From: Dehalococcoidales bacterium
GTDB lineage: Bacteria > Chloroflexota > Dehalococcoidia > Dehalococcoidales > UBA5627
Assembly (NCBI GenBank): GCA_012520835.1
Contig: JAAYNN010000167.1
Span: 1-7,831, forward strand
Length of the DNA stretch: 7,831 nucleotides
Direction of reading: 5' to 3'
Shown: positions 6,247 to 7,831 of the stretch, one piece after another
How the letters are laid out: each line of letters starts with the position of its first letter
How positions within the stretch are numbered: position 1 is the stretch's first letter
Made by a program: the position numbers and the translations under genes
The notes under the pieces: generated by a model
The model's database searches: none
What the model was told of the DNA's origin: nothing
What the model saw: only the letters and a program-made list of their open reading frames with translations

Positions 6247-6285
6247 CCCTCTCTCTAACTCTCTCCCACCAGGGGAGAGAGGATT
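6247..6285. repeat. Upstream copy of the CTCTCTCCC/GGGGAGAG palindromic repeat
   Basis: Matches unit 1 of the tandem array (5591-5630) over 39-40 bases with one substitution (G to A) and one missing A; the first 21 bases are identical. Same orientation as that unit, so the two form direct repeats 656 bp apart that bracket the DUF559 gene. Read on the minus strand its GAGAGAGGG lies about 10 bases ahead of the TTG start of that gene. Confidence 0.88.
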
Positions 6286-6295
6286 CTTTTTTACT

Positions 6296-6333
6296 CCCTC
6301 GCCCTTTATGGGAGAGGGGTGGGGTGAGGGTCT
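6296..6333. repeat. Palindromic repeat overlapping the res 3' end
   Basis: Same element as 5857-5895: CCCTCGCCC pairs with GGGAGAGGG apart from one mismatch, followed by GGGGTGAGGGTCT. On the minus strand it encodes the last residues (DPHPTPLP) and the TAA stop of Res. Together with the 6247-6285 copy it repeats the order seen on the other side of the DUF559 gene. Confidence 0.85.
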
Positions 6334-7831
6334 AAAAACTCCCTTATCGTACTTTTTGCATCCCACGGGTCGCTGATTTCGACAAATGCCCACCTGCCGA
6401 ACCCGCCATGATTATTGATTGCCGGCACCCATAGATTGCGGGCGGCAGCAACCTTCACTGCTTTTTCTATCTTTTTCTCCCCGCTGACTTCAACAATCAA
6501 GTTTAAAAGTTCACCGTCAGTATCTTTTAAATGGACGATAAAATCAGGATAATACTTCTTTTCATCACCCTCGATAACATAGGGAATAGTAAACTCCAGT
6601 CCCTGATTTTTTACATAACAGATTACTTCATCCATATCTTCTAAAGCCTGAGCCGTTTTCTGTTCCCATAATTTAGTATCGGCAACCATATAGTTGATAT
6701 GGCATTTATACGGGCTCGTAGCATATACACGACGTGTAGTATCGAAATCCACATAGCGAGTAGAACCGACGTTATCATAGTTACGCAATATCGGTTTTAA
6801 AATTGCTTTTTCTTTACAATCCCATATAATCGCATTGTAGATGCGTTCAGCGGCAAGATGAGTATTCTCAGTCAACAGCAACATTTGAATAAAGGCGTCA
6901 TCCTTGATTTTGACGCATTCTTTCATCCATTCCCTTGTAATATTTACCAGTTGAGGGAATAACCATGGTCTGCGGTTATCATCTTCATTAAAATATTTAT
7001 CCATCAAGGTTTTTGCAACCTGAAAAACCACTTCCTGTTCACGCCTGCTGCCAAGTGTAAAACGCAGCTGGTGGATAGAGTTTTCACCTACAATCGGGGC
7101 ATTGAAGGTCGTCGTAGGCGTATATTCCGCTGACAATATCATCATTGAATCCTGCGTAAAGGTATAAGTCAGCCTATCCTGAGGTACCTCATACTTGTAG
7201 CCGGCAACACGCGGGAAAGTGATTTCACAACAGGCCGCCCTTTCATCTAGAGCACGTACACGCGTAACCGGATTCGGCGGCTTGGGGTCTGTGCTTGAAC
7301 CGGAACAGGGAATAAAGGAGAAGGGAACCCCGTAAACCTCTGCGTATTCGGTTTCAAACAAACCATCTTCGTTGACCTCATAACTTCTGCGGCGCAAAGC
7401 GCGCCCCACAACCTGCTCACAAAGCAACTGTGTACTGAAAGCCCTCACCCCCATAATGTGTGTAACAGTGTTTGCATCCCAGCCTTCAGTAAGCATAGAC
7501 ACAGAAACAACGCATTTTATATTCTCGCCTAATTTCCCCTGCTTTCCCACGGTATTCATAACCTCACGCAATAAGTCTTCATCCGTAAGATTTTCAGTGC
7601 TTCTCTCGGGAAAACGTTTATGGTATTCATCCTTGAATTCTTCGATGGCGAGCGCAGCAATTTTCTTGAACTCACTGCTCATTGCTTCGCCTGATTCCAG
7701 TTGCTCACTATCGATTAAAATAGTATTCGGACTTGCCAACCATTGGCTGCGGCCATCGGTATTATCGAAAATTTTTAGATTCCCGGGAACAATTATTTCG
7801 GTTTTGTCAGGTAAAATTTTGGTGTACCCGG
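6306..7831 (-). CDS. Type III-like restriction subunit Res (helicase-nuclease), 5' part outside the window
   Basis: C-terminal 507 or so residues of a DEAD/DEAH-type helicase-endonuclease, the cutting partner of Mod. The frame is open to the window edge; the TTG at 7737-7739 is internal, not a start. Visible are the end of the RecA-2 helicase domain with motif V, SMLTEGWDANTVTHIMG (7449-7499), and motif VI, QLLCEQVVGRALRR (7389-7430). At the C-terminus lies a PD-(D/E)XK-like nuclease: YYPDFIVHL (PD at 6543-6548), then LIVEVSGEKK (Glu at 6489-6491), then NNHGGFGRWAFVEISDPWDA. This ending resembles restriction enzymes that I recall as the BPTD_3080 family. The usual E-x-K reads E-V-S here, with lysines three and four residues on. 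Helicase motifs I-III and the start lie outside. The final DPHPTPLP and TAA are encoded by a palindromic repeat. It is the first visible gene of the res-DUF559-mod block. Confidence 0.9.
   Translation of the reverse strand, partial: GYTKILPDKTEIIVPGNLKIFDNTDGRSQWLASPNTILIDSEQLESGEAMSSEFKKIAALAIEEFKDEYHKRFPERSTENLTDEDLLREVMNTVGKQGKLGENIKCVVSVSMLTEGWDANTVTHIMGVRAFSTQLLCEQVVGRALRRRSYEVNEDGLFETEYAEVYGVPFSFIPCSGSSTDPKPPNPVTRVRALDERAACCEITFPRVAGYKYEVPQDRLTYTFTQDSMMILSAEYTPTTTFNAPIVGENSIHQLRFTLGSRREQEVVFQVAKTLMDKYFNEDDNRRPWLFPQLVNITREWMKECVKIKDDAFIQMLLLTENTHLAAERIYNAIIWDCKEKAILKPILRNYDNVGSTRYVDFDTTRRVYATSPYKCHINYMVADTKLWEQKTAQALEDMDEVICYVKNQGLEFTIPYVIEGDEKKYYPDFIVHLKDTDGELLNLIVEVSGEKKIEKAVKVAAARNLWVPAINNHGGFGRWAFVEISDPWDAKSTIREFLDPHPTPLP

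Noticed and set aside
2855..6275. CACCAGGGG shared by the tRNA 3' end (2855-2863) and the repeat at 6267-6275 as attachment sites
   Set aside because: Only nine bases match, and those at 6267-6275 belong to a repeat family that occurs several times. Too short and too easily explained otherwise.
7737..7739. TTG at this position as the start of Res
   Set aside because: The frame stays open to the window edge and the visible part begins inside a helicase domain, so the true start is outside.

Overview
This is bacterial DNA of moderate GC content. It has Shine-Dalgarno sites, sigma-70-like promoter elements and a tRNA gene with an encoded CCA end. The phylum cannot be fixed from the window. The style (HD-GYP response regulator, large Mod/Res defence pair, GA-rich palindromic intergenic repeats) would fit Dehalococcoidia-like Chloroflexota or an anaerobic Desulfobacterota-type lineage, but that is an impression only.

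Left part (1-2792), all protein genes on the minus strand. Reading leftwards in transcription order, there is a leader with promoter-like and hairpin elements (about 2690-2530). It is followed by a 48-codon ORF with a signal peptide, which looks like the N-terminal stub of an extracytoplasmic binding or sensor protein. Next come a complete REC + HD-GYP response regulator (1226-2263) and, behind its own probable promoter, an ABC-F ATPase (1-1106) that runs off the left edge. The stub plus regulator may be the remains of a two-component pair whose sensor has been lost.

A plus-strand tRNA-Arg(CCT) with a good upstream promoter (2724-2868) separates this chromosomal-looking part from a defence block. 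The block ends 78 bp from the tRNA, which is the usual geometry for a tRNA-anchored island, though no attachment repeats are visible.

Defence block (2947-7831), minus strand. It is read as res (a type III-like helicase-nuclease, 5' end outside the window), then a small DUF559/Vsr-like PD-(D/E)XK endonuclease, then mod (an 873-residue beta-class N6-adenine methyltransferase). Mod should protect host sites and Res should cleave unmodified DNA. The presumed target-recognition part of mod is strikingly AT-rich relative to the rest of the gene, suggesting exchange of specificity.

The most interesting structure is the spacer DNA. A family of GA-rich palindromic repeats lies on both sides of the DUF559 gene in the same orientation and order. 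On the mod side it has expanded into six tandem units of 41-43 bp. One repeat type overlaps the 3' ends of both res and the DUF559 gene and gives both proteins the same kind of tail (DPHPxPLP) and their stop codons. This looks like a small endonuclease cassette carried within, or inserted by, repeats in the middle of a restriction-modification operon.
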